The translations under genes were made by a program, and so were the position numbers. Shown here piece by piece: positions 17,535 through 26,154 of a DNA stretch of 64,000 bases; within the stretch, counting starts at the first letter, position 1; every line of letters starts with the position of its first letter. Below the pieces are notes generated by a model. It was not told the origin of the DNA and ran no database searches. It saw nothing but the letters and a program-made list of their open reading frames with translations. The stretch comes from Enterocloster asparagiformis (GTDB lineage Bacteria; Bacillota; Clostridia; Lachnospirales; Lachnospiraceae), in NCBI GenBank assembly GCA_018380885.1, contig JAGZSY010000024.1, forward strand, positions 1-64,000, in the 5' to 3' direction.

Positions 17535-17563
17535 AGAATACCAGCAGTTATTTTATTTGTCAA
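17535..17563 (-). promoter_or_regulatory. glnA promoter
   Basis: On the minus strand: TTGACA (17558-17563), a 17-bp spacer and TATTCT (17535-17540). Transcription would start near 17528, giving a leader of about 115 bases. Confidence 0.75.
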
Positions 17564-17599
17564 TGCGTTTTATTGCAGGAGGGCAGCCAATCAAACTCA

Positions 17600-17627
17600 G
17601 GGCAGCAGCGGCCATGGCCGCTGCCCC
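17600..17627 (-). terminator. GC-rich hairpin after the DapF-like gene
   Basis: GGGCAGCGGCC and GGCCGCTGCTGCCC form a strong stem 25-50 bases past the stop of the 17652 gene. The T-run is poor, so it may be a weak terminator or an RNA-stabilising end. Confidence 0.45.
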
Positions 17628-17651
17628 TTATGCCTGTGAAAGGGCGTCCGG

Positions 17652-18509
17652 CTACAGGGACCGCAGCTGCTCCACAAAGGTGCTGCCCAGCTTCATGGTG
17701 CCCACAAAACCCACGTCCCCGGTGAGCAAAACCGTGCCGTCCTCCTCAATCTCCAGCTCCATGGTGCCGCCCGGCATCTGCACCAGCATCTTGGGGTCCG
17801 TCAGCCCCAGCCTGTGGGCAGCAGCAGCGGCGGCGCAGCAACCGCTGCCCGAAGCCAGCGTGTATCCGGCGCCGCGCTCGTAGACCTCGGTCTGGATGTG
17901 GGTGCGGTCCAGCACCTTCATGATCTGGGTGTTGATCTTTTCGGGAAATTGCCTGGCGCTCTCAGAGTAGCGGCCGATGCGGCAGACCAGATCCTTGGAA
18001 ATCTCATCCATCAAAATCACACAGTGGGGATTGCCGATGGACAGGCAGGTGACCGGATAGGGAATGCGGCCGAACACCATGGTCTCGTTGATGATCTCCC
18101 GCCTGGGCCCCTCCACCGGCACGTCGTCGCTCCAGAAGGACACCCGCCCCATGGAGGCCTTCAGCCGCGTGCCCTCCTCGTTCAAATAGTGGATGGACAC
18201 CTGCCCGCCCGCGGTGTGAATGTGGAAATCCTTTTTCTGCACATAGCCCGCGTCTTTTAAATATTTGGCGAAAATGCGGACACCGTTGCCGCTCTTCTGC
18301 GCGATGCTGCCGTCCGGGTTCCATACGACCATGGAAATGCTGTCGGCCTCCAGAATCGGTCCCTCCAGCACCCCGTCCGCGCCCACGCCGAAATTCCGGT
18401 TGCACAGCAGCGCCACGTTCCGCGGATTCAGCTCCAGCTGGTTCTTGTTGGGGTCAAACACCAAATAATCATTTCCCAATCCGTGATATTTTTCTACAAC
18501 TGCCTTCAT
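17652..18509 (-). CDS. DapF-superfamily protein with both catalytic Cys replaced by Ser
   Basis: A 285-residue protein with the diaminopimelate epimerase fold: KYHGLGNDYLVF at the N-terminus, FGVGADGVLEGP, SIGNPHCVI in the middle. At the two catalytic positions it has Ser73 (KSGNGVRIF) and Ser220 (LASGSGCCA) where true DapF has Cys. Two further Cys follow Ser220 but are shifted by two and three residues. A true dapF lies 2.2 kb away, so this copy is free to do something else. In the related proline-racemase fold, Cys-to-Ser or Thr changes turn racemases into dehydratases. A non-DAP isomerase or dehydratase is possible; substrate unknown. The start follows GGAGGT. Confidence 0.75.
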   Translation of the reverse strand: MKAVVEKYHGLGNDYLVFDPNKNQLELNPRNVALLCNRNFGVGADGVLEGPILEADSISMVVWNPDGSIAQKSGNGVRIFAKYLKDAGYVQKKDFHIHTAGGQVSIHYLNEEGTRLKASMGRVSFWSDDVPVEGPRREIINETMVFGRIPYPVTCLSIGNPHCVILMDEISKDLVCRIGRYSESARQFPEKINTQIMKVLDRTHIQTEVYERGAGYTLASGSGCCAAAAAAHRLGLTDPKMLVQMPGGTMELEIEEDGTVLLTGDVGFVGTMKLGSTFVEQLRSL

Positions 18510-18610
18510 ATAATTTACCTCCGCCGCCAGGGTTGATGACTAGTGATACGTTTCTTTTATATTATATCAGGCAGTATTTTGCAAAAATATATGGATTGTG
18601 CGGAAAAATA

Positions 18611-18640
18611 TTGCAAATCCTGCTCTATCTCCCGTATAAT
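18611..18640 (+). promoter_or_regulatory. Promoter of the AraC-family gene
   Basis: TTGCAA (18611-18616), an 18-bp spacer and TATAAT (18635-18640), about 30 bases before the start codon. Confidence 0.65.
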
Positions 18641-18670
18641 GTAGGAAATACGACCGGGAGGTGACGATAC

Positions 18671-19558
18671 ATGAATACGAAGCACAGGGACAACTCCCCA
18701 GCCCCGCGGCAGGGCTATCTGTCCGGGGATTACCGCCTGTTTCACTTAACCGACAGGGGCCCCAGGGATTACGAGCCCCACTACCACGATTTCTGCAAGA
18801 TTCTCCTGCTGATCTCAGGCTCCGTGGACTATATCGTGGAGGGCCGCACCTACGAGCTGCTGCCCGGCGACATGGTGCTGGTTAACCGCGGGGAAATTCA
18901 CTGTCCGCACGTGAAGGGCGATCAGGACTACGAGCGGGTGATTCTCTACCTCTCCCCCGCATTTTTGCAGGAATTTTCCCTGCCCGACCCTCTCGACCAG
19001 TGCTTTCGCACCGCCCAGTACCGCCACTCCAGCGTGCTGCGCCCCGGAGACGTGGACCGCGCCTCCCTCCTGGCCACGCTTAAGGCCCTGGAACGGGCCA
19101 TTGACCGGCCCGAGGAATTCGCCGGCCCCCTGTACAGCCGCGTCCTGCTGCTGGAATTTCTCATTTTCTTAAACCGGGCGGCCCTGGACACGCAGACCGC
19201 CTATCTGCACACCGGGGCCATGGATTACCGGGTGTCCGGCCTCATTTCTTATATAAACGAGCATCTGGGGGAGGAGCTGTCCATCGACCGCCTGTCAAAG
19301 GAGTATTGCTTGAGCCCCTACCACATGATGCGCCTGTTCCGCCAGGAGACGGGCTGCACCATCGGCAATTATATCGCCCAAAAGCGCCTGGCCTTTGCCA
19401 GGGAGTTAATCATCTCAGGCAGGGAGAGCGCCACCTCGGCCTGCTTTGCTGCCGGCTTCTCCAACTACTCCACCTTTCTGCGCGCATACAAACGCCAATT
19501 CGGCTCAACGCCCCGAGACACCCGGTCCGGCTGCGCCTCACCCAAAAAAAGAAGGTAA
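18671..19558 (+). CDS. AraC-family transcriptional regulator
   Basis: A 295-residue regulator with an N-terminal cupin sensor (about 15-150; PHYHDFCKILLLISG and the GDMVLVNRGEIHCPH turn) and a C-terminal double HTH (about 190-285; LSIDRLSKEYCLSPYHMMRL, then FAAGFSNYSTFLRAYKRQFG). Such proteins usually sense a small molecule such as a sugar. The start is ATG after GGGAGGTGA. It reads toward the liv transporter, which has its own promoter 15 bases past this stop. Regulation of liv is possible but not shown. Confidence 0.88.
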   Translation: MNTKHRDNSPAPRQGYLSGDYRLFHLTDRGPRDYEPHYHDFCKILLLISGSVDYIVEGRTYELLPGDMVLVNRGEIHCPHVKGDQDYERVILYLSPAFLQEFSLPDPLDQCFRTAQYRHSSVLRPGDVDRASLLATLKALERAIDRPEEFAGPLYSRVLLLEFLIFLNRAALDTQTAYLHTGAMDYRVSGLISYINEHLGEELSIDRLSKEYCLSPYHMMRLFRQETGCTIGNYIAQKRLAFARELIISGRESATSACFAAGFSNYSTFLRAYKRQFGSTPRDTRSGCASPKKRR

Positions 19559-19572
19559 AACGTATTTTTTTC

Positions 19573-19600
19573 TTGAAATTTTCATAAATTCTGCTATAAT
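19573..19600 (+). promoter_or_regulatory. Promoter of the branched-chain amino-acid transporter operon
   Basis: TTGAAA (19573-19578), a 16-bp spacer and TATAAT (19595-19600), about 67 bases before the start of the binding-protein gene. Confidence 0.7.
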
Positions 19601-19673
19601 ATATTCATTGTTTGCGCACAGAGGACACTTGTCTTTGTTACAAGCACACGCAAGACAAAAAGGAGGAATAATT

Positions 19674-20840
19674 ATGAAAATGAGAAGAGTTGCTGCGGCC
19701 GCCATGGCGGCCTGCCTCGCAGTCGGCGCAATGACCGGATGCGGCAGCAAAAAAACCGACGAGAAGATCATCAAGATCGGCGTATTCGAGCCGACCACCG
19801 GCGAGAACGGAGGCGGCGGCTTCCAGGAGGTGCTGGGAATCCGCTATGCCCACCAGATTCACCCCACAGTGACAATCAACGGCGAAGAGTACACCATCAA
19901 GCTGGTGGAGGTGGATAACAAATCCGATAAGACAGAGGCCGTCAACGCCGCCAACAAGCTGGTGAGCGAGAAGGTCAGCGTGGTGCTGGGCAGCTACGGC
20001 TCCGGCGTGTCCATCGCTGCCGGACAGATTTTCGCGGACAGCAAGATCCCGGCCATCGGCTGCTCCTGCACCAATCCCCAGGTTACCGAGGGAAATGACT
20101 ACTACTTCCGCGTCTGCTTCATCGATCCCTTCCAGGGAACCGTGATGGCCAACTACGCATACCAGAACAACGCCAAGAGCGCGGCCGTGATCACCCAGCT
20201 GGGCGACGACTATTCCTCCGGCCTGGGCAACTACTTTAAGGAGGCCTTTGCCGCCCTGGGCGGAGACATCGTCAGCGAGCAGCAGTTCCAGACCAACCAG
20301 ACCGACTTCAAGGCCATCCTGACCAACATCAAGGCTGAGAACCCGGACATCATTTTCGCTCCCTCCTCCATCACCACCGCCCCGCTGATCATCAAGCAGG
20401 CCCGGGAGCTGGGTATCACCGCAACCATCGCGGCAGGAGACACCTGGGAGAACTCCACCATTATCGAGAACGCGGGCAAGGACGCCGAGGGCGTGGTGCT
20501 GTCCACCTTCTTCGACGAGGCTGAGCCGGCCAACGACGAAGCCGCCGCCTTCATCAAGGGCTTTAAGGAGTATTTAAAGACCGAGAAGCAGGAGGAGATC
20601 ATCCCCGCCGTATCGGCCCTGGGCTACGACTCCTATCTGGCCGCCGTCAAGGCCATCGAGGCCGCGGGCTCCACCGATCCCACCGCCATCCGCGACGCGC
20701 TGGCCAAGGTTCAGATCGAGGGCGTGACCGGCACCATCACCTTCAACGAGACAGGAGATGCCAACAAGAACCTGGCCTTTATCAAGGTTATCAAGGACGG
20801 CAAGTTCCAGTTCCTGACCACCACCACAATCAACGACTAA
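19674..20840 (+). CDS. livK: Branched-chain amino-acid ABC transporter, binding lipoprotein
   Basis: A 388-residue periplasmic-binding-type lipoprotein of the Leu/Ile/Val family. The signal peptide ends in a lipobox, AMTGC, with Cys23 for lipid attachment. The mature part starts IKIGVFEPTTGENGGGG, the usual strand and loop of this family, and contains the VLGSYGSGVSIA and ALGYDSYLAAVKAIE blocks. ATG at 19674 follows AGGAGG; a longer frame to 19446 overlaps the AraC gene and is rejected. It heads the liv operon. A hairpin with T-run after its stop should make it more abundant than the membrane parts. Ligand identity (leucine, isoleucine, valine or another) is not certain. Confidence 0.92.
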   Translation: MKMRRVAAAAMAACLAVGAMTGCGSKKTDEKIIKIGVFEPTTGENGGGGFQEVLGIRYAHQIHPTVTINGEEYTIKLVEVDNKSDKTEAVNAANKLVSEKVSVVLGSYGSGVSIAAGQIFADSKIPAIGCSCTNPQVTEGNDYYFRVCFIDPFQGTVMANYAYQNNAKSAAVITQLGDDYSSGLGNYFKEAFAALGGDIVSEQQFQTNQTDFKAILTNIKAENPDIIFAPSSITTAPLIIKQARELGITATIAAGDTWENSTIIENAGKDAEGVVLSTFFDEAEPANDEAAAFIKGFKEYLKTEKQEEIIPAVSALGYDSYLAAVKAIEAAGSTDPTAIRDALAKVQIEGVTGTITFNETGDANKNLAFIKVIKDGKFQFLTTTTIND

Positions 20841-20904
20841 TCCGTCCGCGGCACGGAGCTGATCCCAGATCGCCGCCTGCCGTTTACGGTACATATGGAA
20901 TCAG

Positions 20905-20936
20905 GCCGCAGGCTCCCCAAAACGCCTGCGGCTTTT
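20905..20936 (+). terminator. Partial terminator between livK and livH
   Basis: GCCGCAGGC and GCCTGCGGC form a 9-bp stem with a 10-base loop, followed by TTTT. Partial read-through would give excess binding protein over permease. Confidence 0.65.
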
Positions 20937-21045
20937 GCCCGGTTTGCCCCGGCCTCTCCCGCCCCGCAGTCCGGCATCCCCGAGGCCACGGAGCTGCAAA
21001 GCGCAGTTGCGTGGCCAATCCAAATTGAGTAGGAGGCATTTCCTC

Positions 21046-21927
21046 ATGAGCTTGACGACATTTTTACAGCAGTGCCTGACCGGTATCTCCCTGGGCGGCG
21101 CCTACGCGCTGATCGCCATCGGCTATACCCTGGTGTACGGTATCCTGCGCCTGATCAATTTCGCCCACGGCGATATTTTTATGATGGCGGGCTATTTCAT
21201 GATTTTCGCCATGGCCAGCATGCCCTGGTTTATCGCGGTGCCTGTCACCCTGGCCGCCACCGTCCTGCTGGGCGTGGCCATCGAGCGGACGGCTTACCGT
21301 CCCCTCCGCTCCGCGCCGAGAATGTCGGTGATGATCTCGGCCATCGGCGTTTCCTATCTGCTGCAAAACCTGGCGACCTACCTGTTCACCGCCCTGCCCA
21401 AAGGGTATCCTGAAATCCCCTTTTTGAAGAAAATCTATCAGATCGGCGGACTCTCCGCTTCCTTCGTGACCTTCCTGACCCCGGTACTCACCCTGGTGCT
21501 GGTCTACGGGCTGATCGCGCTGATCAACCACACCAAGATCGGTATGGCCATGCGGGCCGTGTCCAAGGACTACGAGACGGCTTCCCTCATGGGCATCAAA
21601 ATCAATCAGACCATAACATTTACCTTTGCCGTGGGCTCCCTGCTGGCAGGTATCGGATCGATTTTATATTTTACGGACCGCATGACCGTGTTCCCCTTCT
21701 CCGGCTCCCTGCCCGGCCTCAAATGCTTCGTGGCTGCGGTGTTCGGCGGAATCGGCAGCATCCCCGGCGCTGTGATCGGCGGTTTTATACTGGGGCTGGG
21801 CGAAACCGCTCTGGTGGCCCTGGGCTACTCCACCTTCAGCGATGCGTTTACGTTTATCCTGTTAATCATCATGCTTCTCATCCGCCCGACCGGCCTGTTC
21901 GGTGAGAAGACAACCGATAAAGTGTGA
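21046..21927 (+). CDS. livH: Branched-chain amino-acid ABC permease LivH
   Basis: A 293-residue inner-membrane permease with about eight helices. Family features are GISLGGAYALIAIGYTLVYG near the N-terminus, LRLINFAHGDIFM, and the ATPase-coupling region KDYETASLMGI at about 180-190. The start is ATG at 21046 after AGGAGG; an upstream extension to 20935 has no family sequence. It forms the channel together with LivM. Confidence 0.93.
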   Translation: MSLTTFLQQCLTGISLGGAYALIAIGYTLVYGILRLINFAHGDIFMMAGYFMIFAMASMPWFIAVPVTLAATVLLGVAIERTAYRPLRSAPRMSVMISAIGVSYLLQNLATYLFTALPKGYPEIPFLKKIYQIGGLSASFVTFLTPVLTLVLVYGLIALINHTKIGMAMRAVSKDYETASLMGIKINQTITFTFAVGSLLAGIGSILYFTDRMTVFPFSGSLPGLKCFVAAVFGGIGSIPGAVIGGFILGLGETALVALGYSTFSDAFTFILLIIMLLIRPTGLFGEKTTDKV

Positions 21928-21937
21928 GGTGGCGGCT

Positions 21938-23038
21938 ATGAAAAACAAGAACAAGATTTATACCCTGATCGCGCTGCTGGCAGTTATCGGCATCCTTTCG
22001 TTTATGCAGGCCAACAGCTCTGATTATTCCTACCAGATTTCCATCCTGGAGCGGAGCGCCATCTACGCGGTGGTGGCCGTGTCCATGAACCTGCTGACCG
22101 GCTTCACCGGCCTGTTCTCCCTGGGCCAGGCGGGCTTTATGGCCATCGGCGCCTACATCGTGGCCATCTTCACCATCCCCGTGGCCTCCCGGCCCAGCGT
22201 GTACTACGTCAGCGGAATCTCGCCGGTGATCGCAAATGTCCAGCTTCCCATCTGGCTGGCCCTGCTTCTGGCCGGTTTGGCGGCTGCCGGGCTGGCGGCC
22301 CTCATCGGAATCCCGGTGCTGCGCTTAAAGAGCGACTACCTGGCCATCGCTACCCTGGGCTTCTCAGAGATCATCCGCGCCTTCATCGCGGCTCCCATGT
22401 TCGACACCATCACCAACGGCTCCTACGGCTTAAAGAGCATCCCCGGCTTCAAGGGGGGCGTGGTCACGGTGTTCGCCCTGTCCGCCCTGTGCATAGGCCT
22501 GATGGTGCTGTTAATCAACTCCTCCTACGGACGGACCTTCAAGGCCATCCGCGAGGACGAGGTGGCGGCCCAGTCCATGGGCATCAACCTGTTCCGCTAC
22601 AAGGAGCTGTCCTTTGTGATCTCCTCCTTTTTCACCGGCGTGGGCGGCGGTATGCTGGCCATGTTCATGCGCTCCATCGACTCCAAAACCTTCCAGGTGG
22701 CCTTAACCTACGACATTTTGCTGATCGTGGTCCTGGGGGGCATCGGCAGCGTGACCGGCAGCGTGCTGGGCGCCTTTCTGGTGACCGCGGGTCGGGAGAT
22801 GCTGCGCTTCTTCGACGATCCCTTAACCATCGCGGGCGTGAGCATCCCGCTGTTCCGCTCAGGCTTCCGCATGGTCATCTTCTCCATCCTGCTGATGATG
22901 GTGGTGCTGTTCTACCGCCGTGGAATCATGGGCAAAAACGAATTTTCCTGGGACGGCCTGTTCCGGCTGCTAAAGGGCATTCCCGGCCGGCTGAAGCGGA
23001 CCGGCAGAGCCGCCAGAGCAAAAGGAGGTGACCAATAA
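21938..23038 (+). CDS. livM: Branched-chain amino-acid ABC permease LivM
   Basis: A 366-residue polytopic permease. It shows NLLTGFTGLFSLGQAGFMAIGAY, the LKSDYLAIATLGFSEIIR block and the EDEVAAQSMGI coupling helix. The start at 21938 follows GAGGTGG, ten bases after livH. Its TAA overlaps the A of the livG start by one base, so the operon is tightly coupled. The C-terminus is a basic tail (RLKRTGRAARAKGG). Confidence 0.93.
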   Translation: MKNKNKIYTLIALLAVIGILSFMQANSSDYSYQISILERSAIYAVVAVSMNLLTGFTGLFSLGQAGFMAIGAYIVAIFTIPVASRPSVYYVSGISPVIANVQLPIWLALLLAGLAAAGLAALIGIPVLRLKSDYLAIATLGFSEIIRAFIAAPMFDTITNGSYGLKSIPGFKGGVVTVFALSALCIGLMVLLINSSYGRTFKAIREDEVAAQSMGINLFRYKELSFVISSFFTGVGGGMLAMFMRSIDSKTFQVALTYDILLIVVLGGIGSVTGSVLGAFLVTAGREMLRFFDDPLTIAGVSIPLFRSGFRMVIFSILLMMVVLFYRRGIMGKNEFSWDGLFRLLKGIPGRLKRTGRAARAKGGDQ

Positions 23039-23892
23039 TGGAAGGAATCAGGAATGTGCTGCACATGGAGGATATAACCATGCAGTTCGGCGGCGTGGTA
23101 GCTGTCAACGGCCTCTCTCTGGACGTCAATGAGCACGAGATCGTGGCCCTGATCGGCCCCAACGGCGCCGGCAAGACCACGGCCTTTAACTGCGTGACCG
23201 GCATCTACCAGCCCACCTACGGCTCCGTGTCCTTCGGCGGGCAGGTGATCCTGGCGGACACTCCCCAGGGCAAGATGCGCAGGCTCTACGCCGGCGATAT
23301 CGAGCCAAAGTCCTTACAGCCGGTGCGAAAGACGCCGGATGAGATCACCAGGCTGGGCATCGCCCGCACCTTCCAGAACATCCGCCTGTTCGGGGAACTG
23401 ACCGTGTTCGAGAACGTGCTGATCGCCAAACACATGCGGGCAAAACAAAATGTTTTCTCAGCCACCCTGCGCCTCAATCACCGGGAGGAGAAGCGGATGC
23501 GCGACGAGACCATGGAGCTTCTCAAGCTGCAGGGCCTGGCCCACTTAAAGAACGAGCAGGCTTCCTCCCTGCCCTACGGCCTCCAGCGGCGCTTAGAGAT
23601 CGCCAGAGCCCTGGCCACCGGCCCCAGCCTGCTGCTGCTCGACGAGCCCGCCGCGGGAATGAACCCGCAGGAAACCCAGGATTTAACGGACTTTATCCGC
23701 AAGATTCGGGACGATTACCACCTGACGATTTTCATGATCGAACATCACATGGACCTGGTCATGCAGATTTCCGACCGCATCTATGTGCTGGATTTCGGCA
23801 AGCTGATCGCCCAGGGCGATCCTGAAACCGTGCAGAATGATCCGCACGTAATAGAAGCATATCTGGGGGTGAGCGAAGATGCTGAAGATTAA
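23038..23892 (+). CDS. livG: Branched-chain amino-acid ABC ATPase LivG
   Basis: A 284-residue ATP-binding subunit: Walker [10 protein letters not shown], a signature [15 protein letters not shown] (a mild change from LSYG/LSGG), Walker [14 protein letters not shown], and the switch His in IEHHMDLV. An insertion after the first strands (about 65-95) is typical of LivG. Overlaps livF by 14 bases. Confidence 0.95.
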   Translation: MEGIRNVLHMEDITMQFGGVVAVNGLSLDVNEHEIVALIGPNGAGKTTAFNCVTGIYQPTYGSVSFGGQVILADTPQGKMRRLYAGDIEPKSLQPVRKTPDEITRLGIARTFQNIRLFGELTVFENVLIAKHMRAKQNVFSATLRLNHREEKRMRDETMELLKLQGLAHLKNEQASSLPYGLQRRLEIARALATGPSLLLLDEPAAGMNPQETQDLTDFIRKIRDDYHLTIFMIEHHMDLVMQISDRIYVLDFGKLIAQGDPETVQNDPHVIEAYLGVSEDAED

Positions 23893-24595
23893 TGATTTAC
23901 GGGTAAATTACGGGGGCATCGAGGCTGTGAAGGGAATCAGCTTCGACGTGCCGGAGAAATCCATCGTGACCCTGATCGGGGCCAACGGGGCCGGCAAAAG
24001 CACCACCCTGCGCTCCATCGCGGGCCTGGTGAAGGCCTCCCACGGCTCCATCAGCTTCCTGGGCGAAGAGATTCTGGGAACGGACACGCCGGACATCGTT
24101 GCCAAGGGTATTTCCCTTGTTCCCGAGGGACGGCGGGTATTCCCGGACATGACGGTGATCGAGAACATCAAAATCGGCGCTTACCTGCGCAAGGACTCCC
24201 TGGAGGAGGACATCAACTGGGTTTACGACCTGTTTCCCCGCCTGAAGGAGCGCAGCTGGCAGCTGGCCGGAACCTTATCCGGCGGCGAGCAGCAGATGCT
24301 GGCCGTGGCCCGGGCCCTTCTGTCGCGTCCCAAGCTGCTGATGATGGATGAGCCCTCCCTGGGCCTGGCTCCCCTGATCGTACAGGGAATCTTCGATATC
24401 ATCAAGGAGATCAACAAGCAGGGCGTGACCATCCTGCTGATCGAGCAGAACGCCAACATGGCGCTGCGCATCGCGGACCAGGGCTACGTGCTTGAGACTG
24501 GAACCATCTCCCTGAAAGGCACGGGAAGGGAACTTTTGGCCGACGAGTCGGTGAAAGCGGCTTATCTGGGCAAGGGGAGCGGAACGAAAAAATAG
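23879..24595 (+). CDS. livF: Branched-chain amino-acid ABC ATPase LivF
   Basis: A 238-residue ATP-binding subunit: Walker A GANGAGKST, signature LSGGEQQMLAVARAL, Walker B LLMMDEPSLGLAP. The start lies within the end of livG. It pairs with LivG to drive the LivHM channel and closes the operon. Its natural terminator is the repeat at 24646-24675, which is interrupted by the element described at 24676-24923. Confidence 0.95.
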   Translation: MLKINDLRVNYGGIEAVKGISFDVPEKSIVTLIGANGAGKSTTLRSIAGLVKASHGSISFLGEEILGTDTPDIVAKGISLVPEGRRVFPDMTVIENIKIGAYLRKDSLEEDINWVYDLFPRLKERSWQLAGTLSGGEQQMLAVARALLSRPKLLMMDEPSLGLAPLIVQGIFDIIKEINKQGVTILLIEQNANMALRIADQGYVLETGTISLKGTGRELLADESVKAAYLGKGSGTKK

Positions 24596-24645
24596 GCGGA
24601 GCGAAACGTAAATCGTCCTGCGCATTTTCCCCAAAAACCGAAAAA

Positions 24646-24923
24646 GGCGGAATCCCACATTCTCAGGGTTCCGCCAGAGTGTCGACAAAGGTCGACACTC
24701 TGTGAAATTCATGGCTGCGCCATAAATTTCAGTTCCGAAAGGACGAAATGCCGATTTCCTCGTACAAGGGCCTTCAGCCCCTAGAAATCGGCATTTCCAC
24801 ACTGCGGCGGAAATGAATTCCGCCTACGTGAATTTAGTTCGAGGACTCTGTCCTCGAGCTCCTGTTTCAACAATTTAACTTTATCGACAGTCTGGCGGAA
24901 TCCCACATTCTCAGGGCTCCGTC
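24646..24923. repeat. Multi-hairpin element flanked by a duplicated terminator stem
   Basis: Two near-identical 30-base hairpins, 24646-24675 and 24894-24923 (GGCGGAATCCCACATTCTCA, then GGGTTCCGCC or GGGCTCCGTC), bracket about 218 bases made almost wholly of inverted repeats: 24676-24701 (perfect 11-bp stem with GTCGAC), 24704-24730, 24745-24797 (perfect 14-bp arms around an inner hairpin), 24806-24822, and 24839-24857. The A-run lies before the first copy and the T-run after the second, as if one terminator was split or duplicated by insertion. No reading frame is seen. It looks like a MITE/REP-type element or a structured RNA. Confidence 0.7.
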
Positions 24924-24928
24924 TTTTT
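24894..24928 (+). terminator. Terminator of the liv operon (second copy)
   Basis: The second copy of the duplicated hairpin is followed by TTTTT. It should end transcripts from livF and from the repeat element. Confidence 0.6.
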
Positions 24929-24936
24929 CACGCATA

Positions 24937-25047
24937 TCAGCCTTTCAGATACTTGATGCAGCACAGAAACACCAGCACCAGCACCACAAATTTAAAGATA
25001 TTGAGCGCCATGACCAGCAGCGACACAATCCCAAAGGCAGCCATCAT
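24937..25047 (-). CDS. Small membrane peptide, 36 aa
   Basis: A 36-codon frame opens at ATG (25047 or 25044) after AAGGATGGGATG. The peptide starts MMAAFGIVSLLVMALNIFKF and is one long hydrophobic helix with two Cys near its C-terminal end (FLCCIKYLKG). The basic tail suggests insertion with the C-terminus inside. No domain is known to me. It sits alone on the minus strand between the liv terminator and the amidohydrolase gene. Confidence 0.5.
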   Translation of the reverse strand: MMAAFGIVSLLVMALNIFKFVVLVLVFLCCIKYLKG

Positions 25048-25283
25048 CTCATCCCATCCTTTCCCGTTTTGCCGTCATGATCCATTTCCACTTCAAATTT
25101 TATCATGACAACGGTTCCCGGTACAGTGGACGATTGCTTAAGAATTTTTACAATTTTGTGAGAGAAAACCCGCCTGCCCCCGGTCCGCGGCGGGCAGCGC
25201 CACGGTCCCCGCGGGCAATCGGCGCGCATTGACTGATATTTCCGATTATGCGCCTACTCTCCCTCACGCCCCTGCCCGAAGTC
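25048..25283. other. Spacer without a supported gene
   Basis: This 236-bp stretch has AT-rich and GC-rich halves. The AT-rich part may hold the promoter of the 36-aa peptide. No convincing frame or RNA was found. Confidence 0.4.
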
Positions 25284-26108
25284 TCAGTCCTGCCACTGTC
25301 CGTAGATTTTCACCGCGTTCTCGTAAAACACCTTCTCCCATGCGCTCTCAGGGATCAGGCGCTTGATCAATTCAATATAATCTCCCAGATTCACCAGCGG
25401 CCAGTCGGTGCCGAACATAAACTTGTCGTAGTTGTTCACATACTCGATCCAGGTCCGCAGGGCTTCCACATAGCCCCGCTTCTCCCGGCAGAACGCCTCC
25501 GCATCTATCCGCCGCTCCCAGAGCCCGGACAGGTCCGCCGCCATATTTTCATTCTTCTCCAATACCGCAGCCGCGTCCATGAGAAAGGGGTTGCCTATAT
25601 GGCACATGACGAATTGCACCCCGGGATGGGCCGTCGCTGCCTCATCCAGCGTCAGCGGATGGCTGTATTTGAGCAGCGCATTGGAACCGGCGGTGGCGCC
25701 GGTGTGCACGGCTACGGGCTTCCCGTAGGCCTCGGCCAGCTCGTACACCGGGTCATAGATAGGGTCCGCCACATAGACGGAGGTGTAGCCCGGGTACAGC
25801 TTGATCCCCGCGCAGGCGGGCAGGCGCAGGTTTTCCTCAATCTTGGCCAGCTCTTCCCGGTTCAGATATCCCTTCTCCAGCTCCTCCCGGTCGATGCCCA
25901 CGCAGTAGCGCAGCCTGGAGGGATACTGGTGTTCCCGGCAGTCCAGTCCCCGGTTGCCCATCACAATGCCGTGGACGATTCCCAGCTTTTGGTACTGCTC
26001 CAGCAGATGCTCCTCCGTGTTTTCATGGCCTGCTGCCACGGCGATCCCATCAAAATACTCCCTTCCCGGGCAAAAGTGCAGATGTGCGTCGATGATTTTC
26101 ATTCCCAT
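25284..26108 (-). CDS. Amidohydrolase-family metal-dependent hydrolase
   Basis: A 274-residue TIM-barrel hydrolase of the Amidohydrolase_2 group. The metal-binding motif DAHLHF is at residues about 7-12, later ligands are in VAVHTGATAG (about 150-160) and FVMCHIGNP (about 185), and the conserved Asp is in MFGTDWPLVN (about 240). These features match decarboxylase/hydrolase members acting on small carboxylated or lactone substrates. Substrate unknown. The start is ATG at 26108 after a G-rich site. It lies downstream of ftsH but is separated from it by the 47-bp tandem repeat. Confidence 0.8.
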   Translation of the reverse strand: MGMKIIDAHLHFCPGREYFDGIAVAAGHENTEEHLLEQYQKLGIVHGIVMGNRGLDCREHQYPSRLRYCVGIDREELEKGYLNREELAKIEENLRLPACAGIKLYPGYTSVYVADPIYDPVYELAEAYGKPVAVHTGATAGSNALLKYSHPLTLDEAATAHPGVQFVMCHIGNPFLMDAAAVLEKNENMAADLSGLWERRIDAEAFCREKRGYVEALRTWIEYVNNYDKFMFGTDWPLVNLGDYIELIKRLIPESAWEKVFYENAVKIYGQWQD

Positions 26109-26154
26109 TTTCCATTTTCCCCCATATCTTTATAATTCCAGGCGAAGGGCGGGC

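Noticed and set aside
16174..17883. A 569-codon open frame on the plus strand opposite glnA
   Set aside because: It is antisense to a clear GSI gene, has His/Gly/Val-rich low-complexity translation, and no ribosome site. GC-rich codon use of glnA creates it.
19446..19673. N-terminal extension of the livK frame
   Set aside because: It overlaps the AraC gene; AGGAGG and a lipoprotein signal place the start at 19674.
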